Source: Streptomyces olivoverticillatus (GTDB taxonomy: Bacteria; Actinomycetota; Actinomycetes; Streptomycetales; Streptomycetaceae). From it: a stretch of 64,000 nucleotides of DNA. A program made the position numbers and the translations under genes. The notes under the pieces are model-generated. The model saw nothing but the letters and a program-made list of their open reading frames with translations. It had not been told where the DNA came from and made no database searches. The stretch covers positions 129,362 to 193,361 of the forward strand of contig NZ_JACHJH010000003.1 in NCBI RefSeq assembly GCF_014203555.1, given 5' to 3'. Positions 8,849 to 16,446 of the stretch are shown here, piece by piece. Every line of letters begins with the position of its first letter. Position 1 is the stretch's first letter.

Positions 8849-8881
8849 CAGGGTTTCGAAAGGATCGGGGTTCCGGCCGCC

Positions 8882-9643
8882 ATGAACGAATCCGCCACCG
8901 CCTCCCTCGCCCTGCGGCCGCTGACCGCGCGCTCGGTGGTGCTCTCCACCCTTCTCGGCCACCACCCGGCCGCGCTCCCGGCGCGGGCGCTCGTACGGGT
9001 CGGCGAGCTCTTCGGCACCGCCGAGGGCACCGTGCGCACCGCCCTGACCCGGATGACCGCCGCCGGTGACCTCGAGCAGCGCGACGGCACCTACCGGCTC
9101 ACCGACCGCCTGCTGGCCCGCCAGGCCCGGCAGGACGACAGCCGCGCCCCGCGCACCCGCCCCTGGGACGGCACCTGGGAGATCGCCGTCGTCACCTCCG
9201 AACGCCGCCCGGCCCCCGACCGCGCGGCCCTCCGGTCGGCGATGGCCGCGCTGCGCCTGGCCGAGCTGCGCGAGGGGTGCTGGCTGCGACCGGCCAACCT
9301 GCTCCGGGAGCGGCCGCCGGTGGTGGACGGGCAGTGCACGCTGCTCGCGGGCGCCGCGCCGGAAGGCGATCCGGCGGCGCTGGCGGCCGCGCTGTGGGAC
9401 CTGGACGGCTGGGCCCGGCGGGCCCGCGCCCTGGAAGCGGCCCTGGCGGAGCTGCCGGAGGGCCCCGACCGGCTGCCCGAGCGGTTCACGGTCTCCGCGG
9501 CCGTGCTGCGGCACCTGCTGGCCGACCCGGTCCTGCCCTCCGCGCTGCTCCCCGACGACTGGCCCGGCGACCGGCTGCGCCGCCGCTACGAGGTGTTCGA
9601 CCAGAGCTTCCGCGCGCTGCTGCTGCGGCACATCGAGGGCTGA
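8882..9643 (+). CDS. PaaX family transcriptional regulator
   Basis: 253 residues from the ATG at 8882. The N-terminal winged helix (SVVLSTLLGHHPAALPARALVRVGELFGTAEGTVRTALTRM region split over residues about 15-60) and the C-terminal PaaX domain (WDGTWEIAVV, LREGCWLRPANL) identify the family. PaaX proteins repress phenylacetate and related catabolic genes and are released by an aryl-CoA ligand. The gene is divergent from an acyl-CoA dehydrogenase/hydratase operon and probably represses that operon and itself. An in-frame upstream start at 8828 is possible but would overlap the operator; MNESATASLAL is the more likely beginning. The phenylacetate genes themselves are absent, so the ligand may differ. 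Confidence 0.88.
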   Translation: MNESATASLALRPLTARSVVLSTLLGHHPAALPARALVRVGELFGTAEGTVRTALTRMTAAGDLEQRDGTYRLTDRLLARQARQDDSRAPRTRPWDGTWEIAVVTSERRPAPDRAALRSAMAALRLAELREGCWLRPANLLRERPPVVDGQCTLLAGAAPEGDPAALAAALWDLDGWARRARALEAALAELPEGPDRLPERFTVSAAVLRHLLADPVLPSALLPDDWPGDRLRRRYEVFDQSFRALLLRHIEG

Positions 9644-9674
9644 GCGGGCCGGCTGCCCGGCGCCCCGGAGCCTC

Positions 9675-9695
9675 GGAATATGCCTCCGGAATATG
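9675..9695. repeat. Direct repeat upstream of the response-regulator gene
   Basis: GGAATATG occurs twice (9675-9682 and 9688-9695) with starts 13 bases apart, 76 bases upstream of the response regulator ATG, in a short AT-richer patch. OmpR-type regulators often bind spaced direct repeats, so this may be an autoregulatory site. No independent support. Confidence 0.3.
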
Positions 9696-9770
9696 AGGAG
9701 TCCGTGACAGTTCCGGCAGTCAGCGGACCCTGATGCCCGCTTGTGCAATGAGACGACCGATACTGTCCGC

Positions 9771-10475
9771 ATGTCACGCGTGCTTCTGATCGAGGACGAC
9801 CGGGCCGTCAGGGAAGGGGTCACCCTCACCCTGCGCCGCCGCGGCCACGAGGTCGAGGCCGCGGCCACCGGCGAGGCCGGGCTCACCGCCCTGGACGCCT
9901 TCCGCCCGGACCTGGTGCTGCTCGACCTGATGCTGCCCGACAAGAGCGGCTTCGAGGTCTGCCGCCGCATCCGCGCCACCCAGCAGATCCCGATCATCAT
10001 GCTCACCGCCCGCGGCGACGACATCGACGTCGTCCTCGGTCTGGAGGCGGGAGCCGACGACTACATCGTCAAGCCCGCCCGCGGCGAGGTCCTCGAAGCC
10101 CGGATCCGGGCCGTCCTGCGCCGCGCCGCCCCCGTCGACGGCGGCGGCCCCGACCCCGCGGCGGAACGCGCGGCCGCCGAGGTGCACGGCGACCTCACCA
10201 TCGACCGCGCGGGCCTGCTCGTCTCCAAGAACGGCCAGGACCTGGCGCTCGCCCCCTCCGAGATGAAGCTGCTGCTGTACCTCTCGGCCACCCCGGGCCG
10301 CGTCTTCAGCCGCCAGCAGCTCCTCGAACACGTCTGGGAGCACAGCTACCACGGCGACGCCCGGCTGGTCGACGCCTGCGTGATGCGGCTGCGCACCAAG
10401 GTCGAGGACTCCTCGCGCTCCCCGAGGTACATCCAGACCGTGCGGGGCTTCGGCTACCGCTTCGGACCCGTGTGA
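9771..10475 (+). CDS. OmpR/PhoB-type response regulator
   Basis: 234 residues from the ATG at 9771 (MSRVLLIEDD). The receiver domain has the acidic pair ED at 8-9, phospho-acceptor Asp52 (LVLLDLMLPD), Thr in MLTARGDD and Lys in YIVKPA. The C-terminal winged helix carries LALAPSEMKLLLYL and RLVDACVMRLRTKVED, ending in VRGFGYRFG. It is followed 16 bases later by its histidine kinase. TACTGT at 9761-9766 could be a -10 element giving a near-leaderless mRNA. The sequence style is close to AfsQ1/CseB-type regulators, but the neighbouring sigma factor genes of those systems are absent, so I give no symbol. Confidence 0.92.
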   Translation: MSRVLLIEDDRAVREGVTLTLRRRGHEVEAAATGEAGLTALDAFRPDLVLLDLMLPDKSGFEVCRRIRATQQIPIIMLTARGDDIDVVLGLEAGADDYIVKPARGEVLEARIRAVLRRAAPVDGGGPDPAAERAAAEVHGDLTIDRAGLLVSKNGQDLALAPSEMKLLLYLSATPGRVFSRQQLLEHVWEHSYHGDARLVDACVMRLRTKVEDSSRSPRYIQTVRGFGYRFGPV

Positions 10476-10491
10476 GAGCGGCCGGCCACCT

Positions 10492-11967
10492 GTGAAACCA
10501 CCTGTGCCGCGCCGCCCTGCCCTGGGCACCCTGGCCCGGGGCCTGCGCGCCCGGCTGGTCGTCGCGTTCCTGCTGGTCGCCGCGCTCAGCGCGCTCACCA
10601 CGGCCGCGCTCACCTTCCGCGAGGCCCGTACCGCCATCCTCAAGCGCACCCAGGACACGGCCGTCCAGGCCCTGCGCGCCCAGGTCAACTCGCAGGTGCC
10701 CGACCTCCGCTTCCCGCCGCGCACCGTCGATCTGGTGAAGTTCACCCAGGAACTGGAGCGCTCCGGGCAGGCCGCCGAGCACTGGACCATCCACACCCGC
10801 TACAAGGACGGCCCCGTCGTGCCCGGCGGCCGCCGGGGCGACAAGGGCATACCGGAAGGCGTGCAGAAGAAGGTCCGCGCCGGCATAGCCGCCTTCCAGC
10901 GCATCGAGGTCGACGGCGAACCCCTGCTCGTCATCGGCCTGCCCGTGGCCTACAGCGACGGCGCCGGCGAGATGTCGGGCCTGGAGGTCTACGCCGAGGT
11001 GCGGCTGCGCGAGGACAAGGCCAACGTCAGCGCCCTGGTCGAGGCCGCGCAGAGCGGCGCCCTGCCCGCCATGGCGCTGGCCCTGGTCCCGGCCCTCTTC
11101 GCCGCCCGCGGCGTGCTGCGGCCCGTACGCGAACTGCGGCGCGCCACCCAGAAGATCACCGCCGGGGAGCTGGACACCCGGCTGAAGGTGACCGGGCGCG
11201 ACGAGCTCGCCGACCTGTCGAGGACCTTCAACGACATGGCGGAGGCGCTGGAGGAGAACGTCGCCGAGCTGCGCCGCATGGAGTCCAACTCCCGCCGCTT
11301 CGCCGCCGACGTCTCGCACGAACTGCGCACCCCGCTCGCCGCGATGACGGCGGTCGTCGACGTCCTGGACGAGGACGCCGCCATGCTCGACCCCGACACC
11401 GCCCACGCGGTCCGCCTCATCAGCGAGGAGACCGGAAAGCTGGCCCGCATGGTCGAGGACCTGATGGAGATATCCCGCTTCGACGCCGGAGCCGCCGCCC
11501 TGCACCTGGACGAGGTCGACGTCGCCGAGACCGTCCGCAAGACCCTGCAGGCCCGCGGCTGGCAGGACAAGGTCGCCGCCGACCTGCCCGAGGGCGTACG
11601 GGCCAGGCTCGACCCGCGCCGCATCGACGTGGTGGTCGCCAACCTCGTCGGCAACGCCCTGCGGCACGGCGGCGAGCCGGTCGGCGTGACCGTCCGGGTC
11701 GAGGGCGCCGCCGACGGCCGACGGCTGCTGATCGAGGTGGCCGACCGGGGCGAGGGCATCGACCCCGAGGTGCTGCCCCACGTCTTCGAGCGGTTCTTCA
11801 AGGCGGACGCCGCCCGGGTCCGCTCCGAGGGCAGCGGCCTCGGCCTCGCCATCACCATGGAGAACGCCCGGCTGCACGACGGCACCGTACGCGCCGCCAA
11901 CGGGCCCGACGGGGGAGCGGTGTTCACCCTCGACCTGCCGCTGCGCCGGGGAGGGGAGGAGGCATGA
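10492..11967 (+). CDS. Membrane sensor histidine kinase
   Basis: 491 residues, GTG start. A first membrane helix at about residues 21-41 is followed by an extracytoplasmic sensor region (about 42-185) and a second helix at about 188-208. Then come HAMP (VLRPVRELRRATQ onward), HisKA with His276 in FAADVSHELRTPL, and HATPase_c with N box NLVGNALRHGG, G1 DRGEGID, F box FERFFKAD and G2 GSGLGLAI. It phosphorylates the adjacent response regulator. Its stop overlaps the following lipoprotein gene by 4 bases, suggesting the lipoprotein contributes to signal sensing or tuning. The stimulus is unknown. Confidence 0.92.
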   Translation: MKPPVPRRPALGTLARGLRARLVVAFLLVAALSALTTAALTFREARTAILKRTQDTAVQALRAQVNSQVPDLRFPPRTVDLVKFTQELERSGQAAEHWTIHTRYKDGPVVPGGRRGDKGIPEGVQKKVRAGIAAFQRIEVDGEPLLVIGLPVAYSDGAGEMSGLEVYAEVRLREDKANVSALVEAAQSGALPAMALALVPALFAARGVLRPVRELRRATQKITAGELDTRLKVTGRDELADLSRTFNDMAEALEENVAELRRMESNSRRFAADVSHELRTPLAAMTAVVDVLDEDAAMLDPDTAHAVRLISEETGKLARMVEDLMEISRFDAGAAALHLDEVDVAETVRKTLQARGWQDKVAADLPEGVRARLDPRRIDVVVANLVGNALRHGGEPVGVTVRVEGAADGRRLLIEVADRGEGIDPEVLPHVFERFFKADAARVRSEGSGLGLAITMENARLHDGTVRAANGPDGGAVFTLDLPLRRGGEEA

Positions 11968-12530
11968 GGGCGCGACGAGCCCTGGCCGCGCTCACCCTGT
12001 GCGGCGCGTTCGCGGGGACGCTGACGGCGTGCGGCATCGAGTCGACCGAGGTCATCGAGGTGGGGCAGCCCGCGACGGGCGCCAAGCGGCCGGGCATGCC
12101 GGTGAAGGAGGCCCGGCTCTACTTCGGCTTCCCCGGCGGCGGCGTCCTCGGCGTCTCCCGTCCGGCCGGTGACGAGGTGACCGCCGAGGAGGCGATCCCG
12201 CTGCTGCTGGAGGGGCCCAACGAGGCCGAGCGGATGCGGGGGTTGTACTCGGAGGTGCCCAGGCTGCCGAAGAAGGACAGCCGGGTCGACGTCGTCACCA
12301 GCCACGGCCGCGTCACCATCCAGATGCCGGTGGACCCCACCCGCATCTCGCCGGTCGCCCGCCGGCAGCTGGTGTGCACGGCCGCCCACAACTCCGTCCC
12401 CGGCAACCTGCCCGCGGACGAGGTGAAGGTCGACCTGGCCGGTGCGGGCCGGACCATGACCGACCAGATCTGCGACAACAACTACGTCGCGCCCGGGACC
12501 GTGTCGCAGGCCGCGCCGACGTCGCCCTGA
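11964..12530 (+). CDS. Lipoprotein of the two-component operon
   Basis: 188 residues. The lipobox LTAC places the lipidated Cys at position 23 after a short hydrophobic signal. The mature part (RLYFGFPGGGVLGVSRP, then AIPLLLEGPNEAERMRGLYSEVP) resembles the GerMN-type domain of LpqB and other small actinobacterial lipoproteins. Its start overlaps the kinase stop (ATGA), and a hairpin follows the stop, so it is the last gene of a three-gene signalling operon. By analogy with other kinase-linked lipoproteins (CseA, LpqB), it may modulate the kinase from outside the membrane; this is inference. Confidence 0.82.
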   Translation: MRARRALAALTLCGAFAGTLTACGIESTEVIEVGQPATGAKRPGMPVKEARLYFGFPGGGVLGVSRPAGDEVTAEEAIPLLLEGPNEAERMRGLYSEVPRLPKKDSRVDVVTSHGRVTIQMPVDPTRISPVARRQLVCTAAHNSVPGNLPADEVKVDLAGAGRTMTDQICDNNYVAPGTVSQAAPTSP

Positions 12531-12534
12531 CCTC

Positions 12535-12565
12535 CCCGTACGGCACGGAATAGATGCCGTACGGG
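12535..12565 (+). terminator. Hairpin after the two-component operon
   Basis: Perfect 11-base arms CCCGTACGGCA (12535-12545) and TGCCGTACGGG (12555-12565) around a 9-base loop. It starts 5 bases after the lipoprotein stop and lies 53 bases before the next ATG, separating the signalling operon from the reductase gene. Confidence 0.8.
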
Positions 12566-12617
12566 TGAGGTTGTGGCCAGACGCGACGCACCCGTCGCCA
12601 CACCTCCGGAGGACTCC

Positions 12618-13277
12618 ATGAAGATCGGCATCATCGGCGCCGGCAACATCGGCGGCAACCTCACCCGGCGGCTGACCGCTCTCGGGCACGACGTCTCCGT
12701 CGCCAACTCCCGTGGCCCGCACACCCTGACGGAGCTGGCCGAGGAGACCGGCGCCACCCCCGTCACCGTGCCGGAGGCGGCGCGCGGCGCCGAGGTCGTG
12801 GTGGTCACCATTCCGCTCAAGGCCGTCCCGGACCTGCCGTCCGGGCTGTTCGACGAGGCCGCCGAGGGCGTCGCGGTCATTGACACCGGCAACTACTACC
12901 CCAAGGAGCGGGACGGCCGGATCGCCGCCATCGAGGAGGGTCTGCCGGAGAGCCGCTGGACCGAGCAGCACCTCGGGCACCGCGTCATCAAGGCGTTCAA
13001 CGGCACCTTCGCCCAGGACATCATCGACAGACCGCTCCCCAAGGGGCACCCCGAGCGGCTCGCCTTCCCGGTGGCCGGCGACGACGAGGCCGCCAAGAAG
13101 GTGGTCCGCGACCTCATGGACGAACTGGGCTTCGACACCGTCGACGCGGGCGGCATCGACGACTCCTGGCGCCAGCAGCCCGACACGCCCGTCTATGGGA
13201 TCCGGGCGGGCGTCGACGCGGTCGTGAAGGCCCTCGCCGAGGCGTCCCCGGAGCGGCCGGAGGCCTTCCGGGCGTAG
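12618..13277 (+). CDS. NADPH-dependent F420 reductase-like protein
   Basis: 219 residues. The N-terminal dinucleotide-binding motif is KIGIIGAGNIGGNL (residues 2-15), followed by a Rossmann domain of the F420 oxidoreductase family (ANSRGP, VVTIPLKAV, VIDTGNYYP, VIKAFNGT). Family members transfer hydride between NADPH and coenzyme F420, but several actinobacterial homologues have other or unknown partners. A good ribosome site (CCGGAGGA) precedes the ATG. It stands alone between a terminator upstream and a shared terminator downstream. Family is secure; physiological role is not. Confidence 0.85.
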   Translation: MKIGIIGAGNIGGNLTRRLTALGHDVSVANSRGPHTLTELAEETGATPVTVPEAARGAEVVVVTIPLKAVPDLPSGLFDEAAEGVAVIDTGNYYPKERDGRIAAIEEGLPESRWTEQHLGHRVIKAFNGTFAQDIIDRPLPKGHPERLAFPVAGDDEAAKKVVRDLMDELGFDTVDAGGIDDSWRQQPDTPVYGIRAGVDAVVKALAEASPERPEAFRA

Positions 13278-13298
13278 CCACTTCGTACGACCCGCCTT

Positions 13299-13328
13299 GG
13301 GGGTCTCCGGCTACGGCTGCAGACCCCC
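13299..13328. terminator. Bidirectional hairpin between convergent genes
   Basis: Arms GGGGGTCT (13299-13306) and AGACCCCC (13321-13328) enclose a 14-base loop. The MarR stop codon lies in the loop, so the distal arm forms from the last codons of that gene. It can serve both the plus-strand reductase and the minus-strand regulator. Confidence 0.6.
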
Positions 13329-13817
13329 CAGTCGTCCCTCCAGCAGCACCAGCAACTCCGCCAGCGTCCCGGCGAGCTCCGCCTGGCGGTCCTCGCCGAG
13401 CCCCTCCAGCAGCGCCTGCTCGTAGTCCAGCTGATGGGGGATCAGCCGGTCGATCAGCTCCTGCCCCGGCTGTGTCAGGGACAGGTGTGCCACCCGTCGG
13501 TCCCGGTCGTCGGCCCGCCGCGCGACCAGCCCCCGCTGCTCCAGCACCCGCAGCCGCTTCGTCACCGCCGCCCCGGACGCGAACGTCTCCCGGGCGATCT
13601 GCCCCGGCGTCAGCTCCCGGCCCGTACGCCGCAGCGTGCCCAGAATGTCGAATTCGGCCCGCGTCAGCCCTTCGTGCACCAAGGGGGCGTCCGTCGCCTG
13701 CTGGAGCAGCGCCGCGCAGCGGTTGAGCCTGCCGATGACGGCCATCGGTGCGGTGTCCAGCCCGGGGTGGACCTGCTGCCACTGGCGCAGCACGCGCGCG
13801 ACGATGTCCTCGGCCAC
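13311..13817 (-). CDS. MarR family transcriptional regulator
   Basis: 168 residues from the GTG at 13815-13817, chosen because GGAGAGG lies just upstream; an in-frame extension to 13886 lacks such a site. The winged helix (LTRAEFDILGTLRRTG, TPGQIARETFASGAAVTKRLRVLEQRGLV in segments, then DRRVAHLSLTQPG) is typical MarR. It lies 82 bases downstream of a FUSC-type membrane protein on the same strand, so it probably controls that efflux gene in response to an aromatic or other small ligand. A palindrome upstream of the FUSC gene (15448-15465) is a candidate operator. Confidence 0.87.
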   Translation of the reverse strand: MAEDIVARVLRQWQQVHPGLDTAPMAVIGRLNRCAALLQQATDAPLVHEGLTRAEFDILGTLRRTGRELTPGQIARETFASGAAVTKRLRVLEQRGLVARRADDRDRRVAHLSLTQPGQELIDRLIPHQLDYEQALLEGLGEDRQAELAGTLAELLVLLEGRLGGLQP

Positions 13818-13898
13818 AGTGTCGGTCCTCTCCAGTCGGTCTCCCGGTAATTCTGCCGTGACCGCCGCCGCAGCGGCCCACCGCACTCCCGTGCCGTG

Positions 13899-15428
13899 CT
13901 AAGCCGTCGTGACCAGGGCGGCCAGCGCCCGGTGCCCCTCGCGTTCCTCCTGTGCCACCCGGTCCTCGGGCAGGGCGGGCTGCCACCACTCGCCGGCCGC
14001 GACGTCCGCGGCCTCCCGCAGCTCCACGAGCGCGGCGGTGAGCTGCTCCCGCGAGTGGCCCGCCTCCCGGGCCAGGCGGGCGCGGTGCAGCGCGGTCTCG
14101 ACGCGACCGGCCGCGCGCCGGTTGGTGACCAGGACGCAGACGGCGAGGCTCAGCGTCACGCCCACCAGGGTGTCGGTCCAGCGGTCGCCGGCCAGCCCCG
14201 CGGCCGGGTGCGGGCCGCCGAACTCGCCCAGCAGCAGCGCCATGGGCGTGACGCAGACGCTGCCCAGCCAGTAGTTGCGGGCCATGGACGCCTCGGCGCC
14301 GATCTGCAGCGCCAGGGCGGTCAGCACCAGCGCGATCTGGCCCGTCCTGGCGACGGGCAGCAGTGCGGTGAAGACCGCCAGCCCCACGAGATTGCCGACC
14401 ACCCGCTGCACCCCACGCTGCCAGGACAGCGTGGTGTTGGCCTGGCACACCGAGGCGGCGGTGACGACGGCCCAGTATGGATGGGCGCTGCCGAGCGCCA
14501 GGGACGTCCACCCGGCCAGGGCCGCGCCGACGGCGACGCGCGCACCGACGGGCAGCAGCGGGGAGCCGGGGCGCAGCCGGGCCAGGACGGTCCGGGCCCC
14601 GCCCGGCTTCGGTGCGGTGGGTTCGGGGCGTGCGGCGGGTACGTCCTTCGGCAGCGGCCCGCCCCGGCGCAGGGTGCGGGCCCAGCTCCGCAGCCGTTCC
14701 GCCTCGTCCGGGCCGTTCCCCGCCGCCGACAGCGCGGCCTCGGCGCGCGCCACGAAGGGCGCAAGGGTGCTCGTCCGCGCGGGGGAGCAGGCCAGCGCCC
14801 GCCGGGCCGCCCCGACGGCGGCGGCCGTCGCGTGCGGTTCTGCACCGGGCAGCCGGGCGGCTGCCTCCAGGGCCCGTGCCGTCGCGATCCGTTCGGGGCC
14901 GTCGGGCCGTACGAGCGCGGGGGCCATGCAGATCAGCCACGCGGCCGTTCCGGCGGCCAGCACCAGGCCGAGGTGGGCCGGGACGTCGGCCGCCCGTTGC
15001 GGCACGAAGAAGGCCGTGGAGGTCACGAAGGTCAGCACGATGTTGCCCGGCGGCCCCACCCGGGCCGCATCGCACAGCATCTTGTGGGCCGCGGCGACCA
15101 GCGACGCGAGCAGCACCAGCACGACGGCCGAGGAGACCAGCGCCGCGGCCGTCAGCGCGGCTCCGACACCGGCGACCGTGCCCAGCACCACCCAGGCCAC
15201 CGTGCGGGCCCGGGCGGCGTACGGCCGGTCGTGCCCGTAGAGCGCGCACAGCGCCCCGGCCGCGGTGTAGAGCGCCAGGTCGAGCCGGTCCAGCGTGAGC
15301 AGGACCGCATCCGCGGCGGCCATGGCGGCGGCTGCGCTCAGCGCGGGCTTGGGCCAGATGTCGGCGGGCCGGTTCAGGCGCAGCAGGCCGCGCAGGGGCA
15401 GGGGGCGGACGGGACAGGGCTTCGCCAT
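13899..15428 (-). CDS. FUSC-type inner membrane protein
   Basis: 509 residues. Two clusters of hydrophobic helices are seen, at about residues 30-170 and 290-410, joined and followed by hydrophilic regions. This is the FUSC / aromatic acid exporter layout; GSAHPYWAVVTAASVCQ and QRVVGNLVGLAVF in the second half are the most family-like blocks. Members include AaeB-like exporters of aromatic acids, though many actinobacterial copies are unstudied. The ATG start is 22 bases from the 3' end of the upstream acyl-CoA dehydrogenase gene. It probably forms an operon with the downstream marR gene. Confidence 0.8.
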   Translation of the reverse strand: MAKPCPVRPLPLRGLLRLNRPADIWPKPALSAAAAMAAADAVLLTLDRLDLALYTAAGALCALYGHDRPYAARARTVAWVVLGTVAGVGAALTAAALVSSAVVLVLLASLVAAAHKMLCDAARVGPPGNIVLTFVTSTAFFVPQRAADVPAHLGLVLAAGTAAWLICMAPALVRPDGPERIATARALEAAARLPGAEPHATAAAVGAARRALACSPARTSTLAPFVARAEAALSAAGNGPDEAERLRSWARTLRRGGPLPKDVPAARPEPTAPKPGGARTVLARLRPGSPLLPVGARVAVGAALAGWTSLALGSAHPYWAVVTAASVCQANTTLSWQRGVQRVVGNLVGLAVFTALLPVARTGQIALVLTALALQIGAEASMARNYWLGSVCVTPMALLLGEFGGPHPAAGLAGDRWTDTLVGVTLSLAVCVLVTNRRAAGRVETALHRARLAREAGHSREQLTAALVELREAADVAAGEWWQPALPEDRVAQEEREGHRALAALVTTA

Positions 15429-15447
15429 GCCAAGGAGATTAGCAGGT

Positions 15448-15465
15448 GTTTTACTTGTGTAATAC
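15448..15465. promoter_or_regulatory. Candidate MarR operator overlapping a gene 3' end
   Basis: GTTTTAC-TTGT-GTAATAC is an 18-base near-perfect palindrome (one mismatched pair) in an AT-rich island. It is 20 bases upstream of the FUSC start and overlaps the last codons of the acyl-CoA dehydrogenase gene. Its size and symmetry suit a MarR dimer. The similar GTATTAC sequence near 8808 is probably unrelated. Confidence 0.45.
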
Positions 15466-16446
15466 TTTCGCGCGGCACTCCGCCGGCGTCCCCCACGCGC
15501 CGCGCAGCGCCCTCGCCTTGCCGATCCACAGCGACAGGTCGTACTCCGCGGTGTAGCCCACGGCCCCGTGCACCTGCAGCGCGGTGCGGGCCGCCGCGTA
15601 CGCCGCCTCGCAGGCGGCCACCTTCGCGGCGGCCACTTCGGCCGACGCCTCCGGTGCCCGCCCCGCCAGGGCCACGGCCGCCCCGTGGAGCAGTGGACGG
15701 GCGAACTCCAAGCCGATCAGCACGTCCGCCAGCCGGTGCTTGACCGCCTGGAACGAGCCGATCGGCACCCCGAACTGGGTCCGCTGCCGGGCGTAGCCGA
15801 CCGTACGGTCCAGCAGGGCGAGCCCCACACCCAGCGCCTGGGCGGCCGTCGCGAACGCCGCCCAGTCAGCGGCGCAGCAGGCCGCCTCCCGCACTCCCGG
15901 GCCGGTCGCGAGGAGTTCGCCGTCGCGCGGCCGGGCCAGTCGCCGCGCCGGGTCGAGCGAGGCCTGCACGGGGTCGCAGTCGCGGGCGAGGTGCAGGTCG
16001 TCGGCCGGGTCGCCGGACACCACCAGCACCGCGTCGGCGGCATCCGCGTCCAGCGCATAGGGCCCGCCGCACGGCATGGCCAGACTCGCCATCACCTGCC
16101 CCGTGCAGATGCGCGGCAGCCACGCCCCCGCGAGCCCGTCCCCGGCGAACCGGCCCAGGAGCACGGCCGCCGCCACCGTCTCGACCAGCGGCCCCGGCGC
16201 CGCATGCCGCCCCAACTCCACGAAGGCGACGCCCAGTTCCACCGGCAGCAGCCCCGACCCGCCGTGCGCCTCCGGCACGGCGAGCCCGAAGACGCCCGCG
16301 CCCGCAACCCGCGCCCACAGCTCCCGTCCCGGGCCGTGCTCGCCCCGGGCCCAGGCCCGTACCGCCGAGGGCGTGTCGGCGGCGGCGAACATCCGGTCCA
16401 GATTGCGGCCGAATGCGGTCTGCTCGGCGTCCGGCAGGAACCTCAT
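15451..16446 (-). CDS. Acyl-CoA dehydrogenase, smaller subunit of a heteromeric enzyme
   Basis: 331 residues, shorter than the usual 380. It keeps the FAD-binding C-terminal helices (YARQRTQFGVPIGSFQAVKHRLADV, LQVHGAVGYTAEYDL) but has a degraded middle domain and no clear catalytic Glu. This is the pattern of the partner subunit in the alpha2beta2 steroid acyl-CoA dehydrogenases (FadE26/27, FadE28/29, FadE31-33 types) of Mycobacterium. Its ATG overlaps the stop of the larger subunit by 4 bases. The third-last sense codon is TTA, so completion may depend on the bldA tRNA. The role in steroid ring breakdown is inferred from the locus. Confidence 0.82.
   Translation of the reverse strand: MRFLPDAEQTAFGRNLDRMFAAADTPSAVRAWARGEHGPGRELWARVAGAGVFGLAVPEAHGGSGLLPVELGVAFVELGRHAAPGPLVETVAAAVLLGRFAGDGLAGAWLPRICTGQVMASLAMPCGGPYALDADAADAVLVVSGDPADDLHLARDCDPVQASLDPARRLARPRDGELLATGPGVREAACCAADWAAFATAAQALGVGLALLDRTVGYARQRTQFGVPIGSFQAVKHRLADVLIGLEFARPLLHGAAVALAGRAPEASAEVAAAKVAACEAAYAAARTALQVHGAVGYTAEYDLSLWIGKARALRGAWGTPAECRAKVLHK

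Noticed and set aside
9771..12530. Assignment of the two-component operon to CseABC or AfsQ1/Q2
   Set aside because: The response regulator resembles both, but no sigE or sigQ gene is adjacent and the gene order (regulator, kinase, lipoprotein) differs from both.
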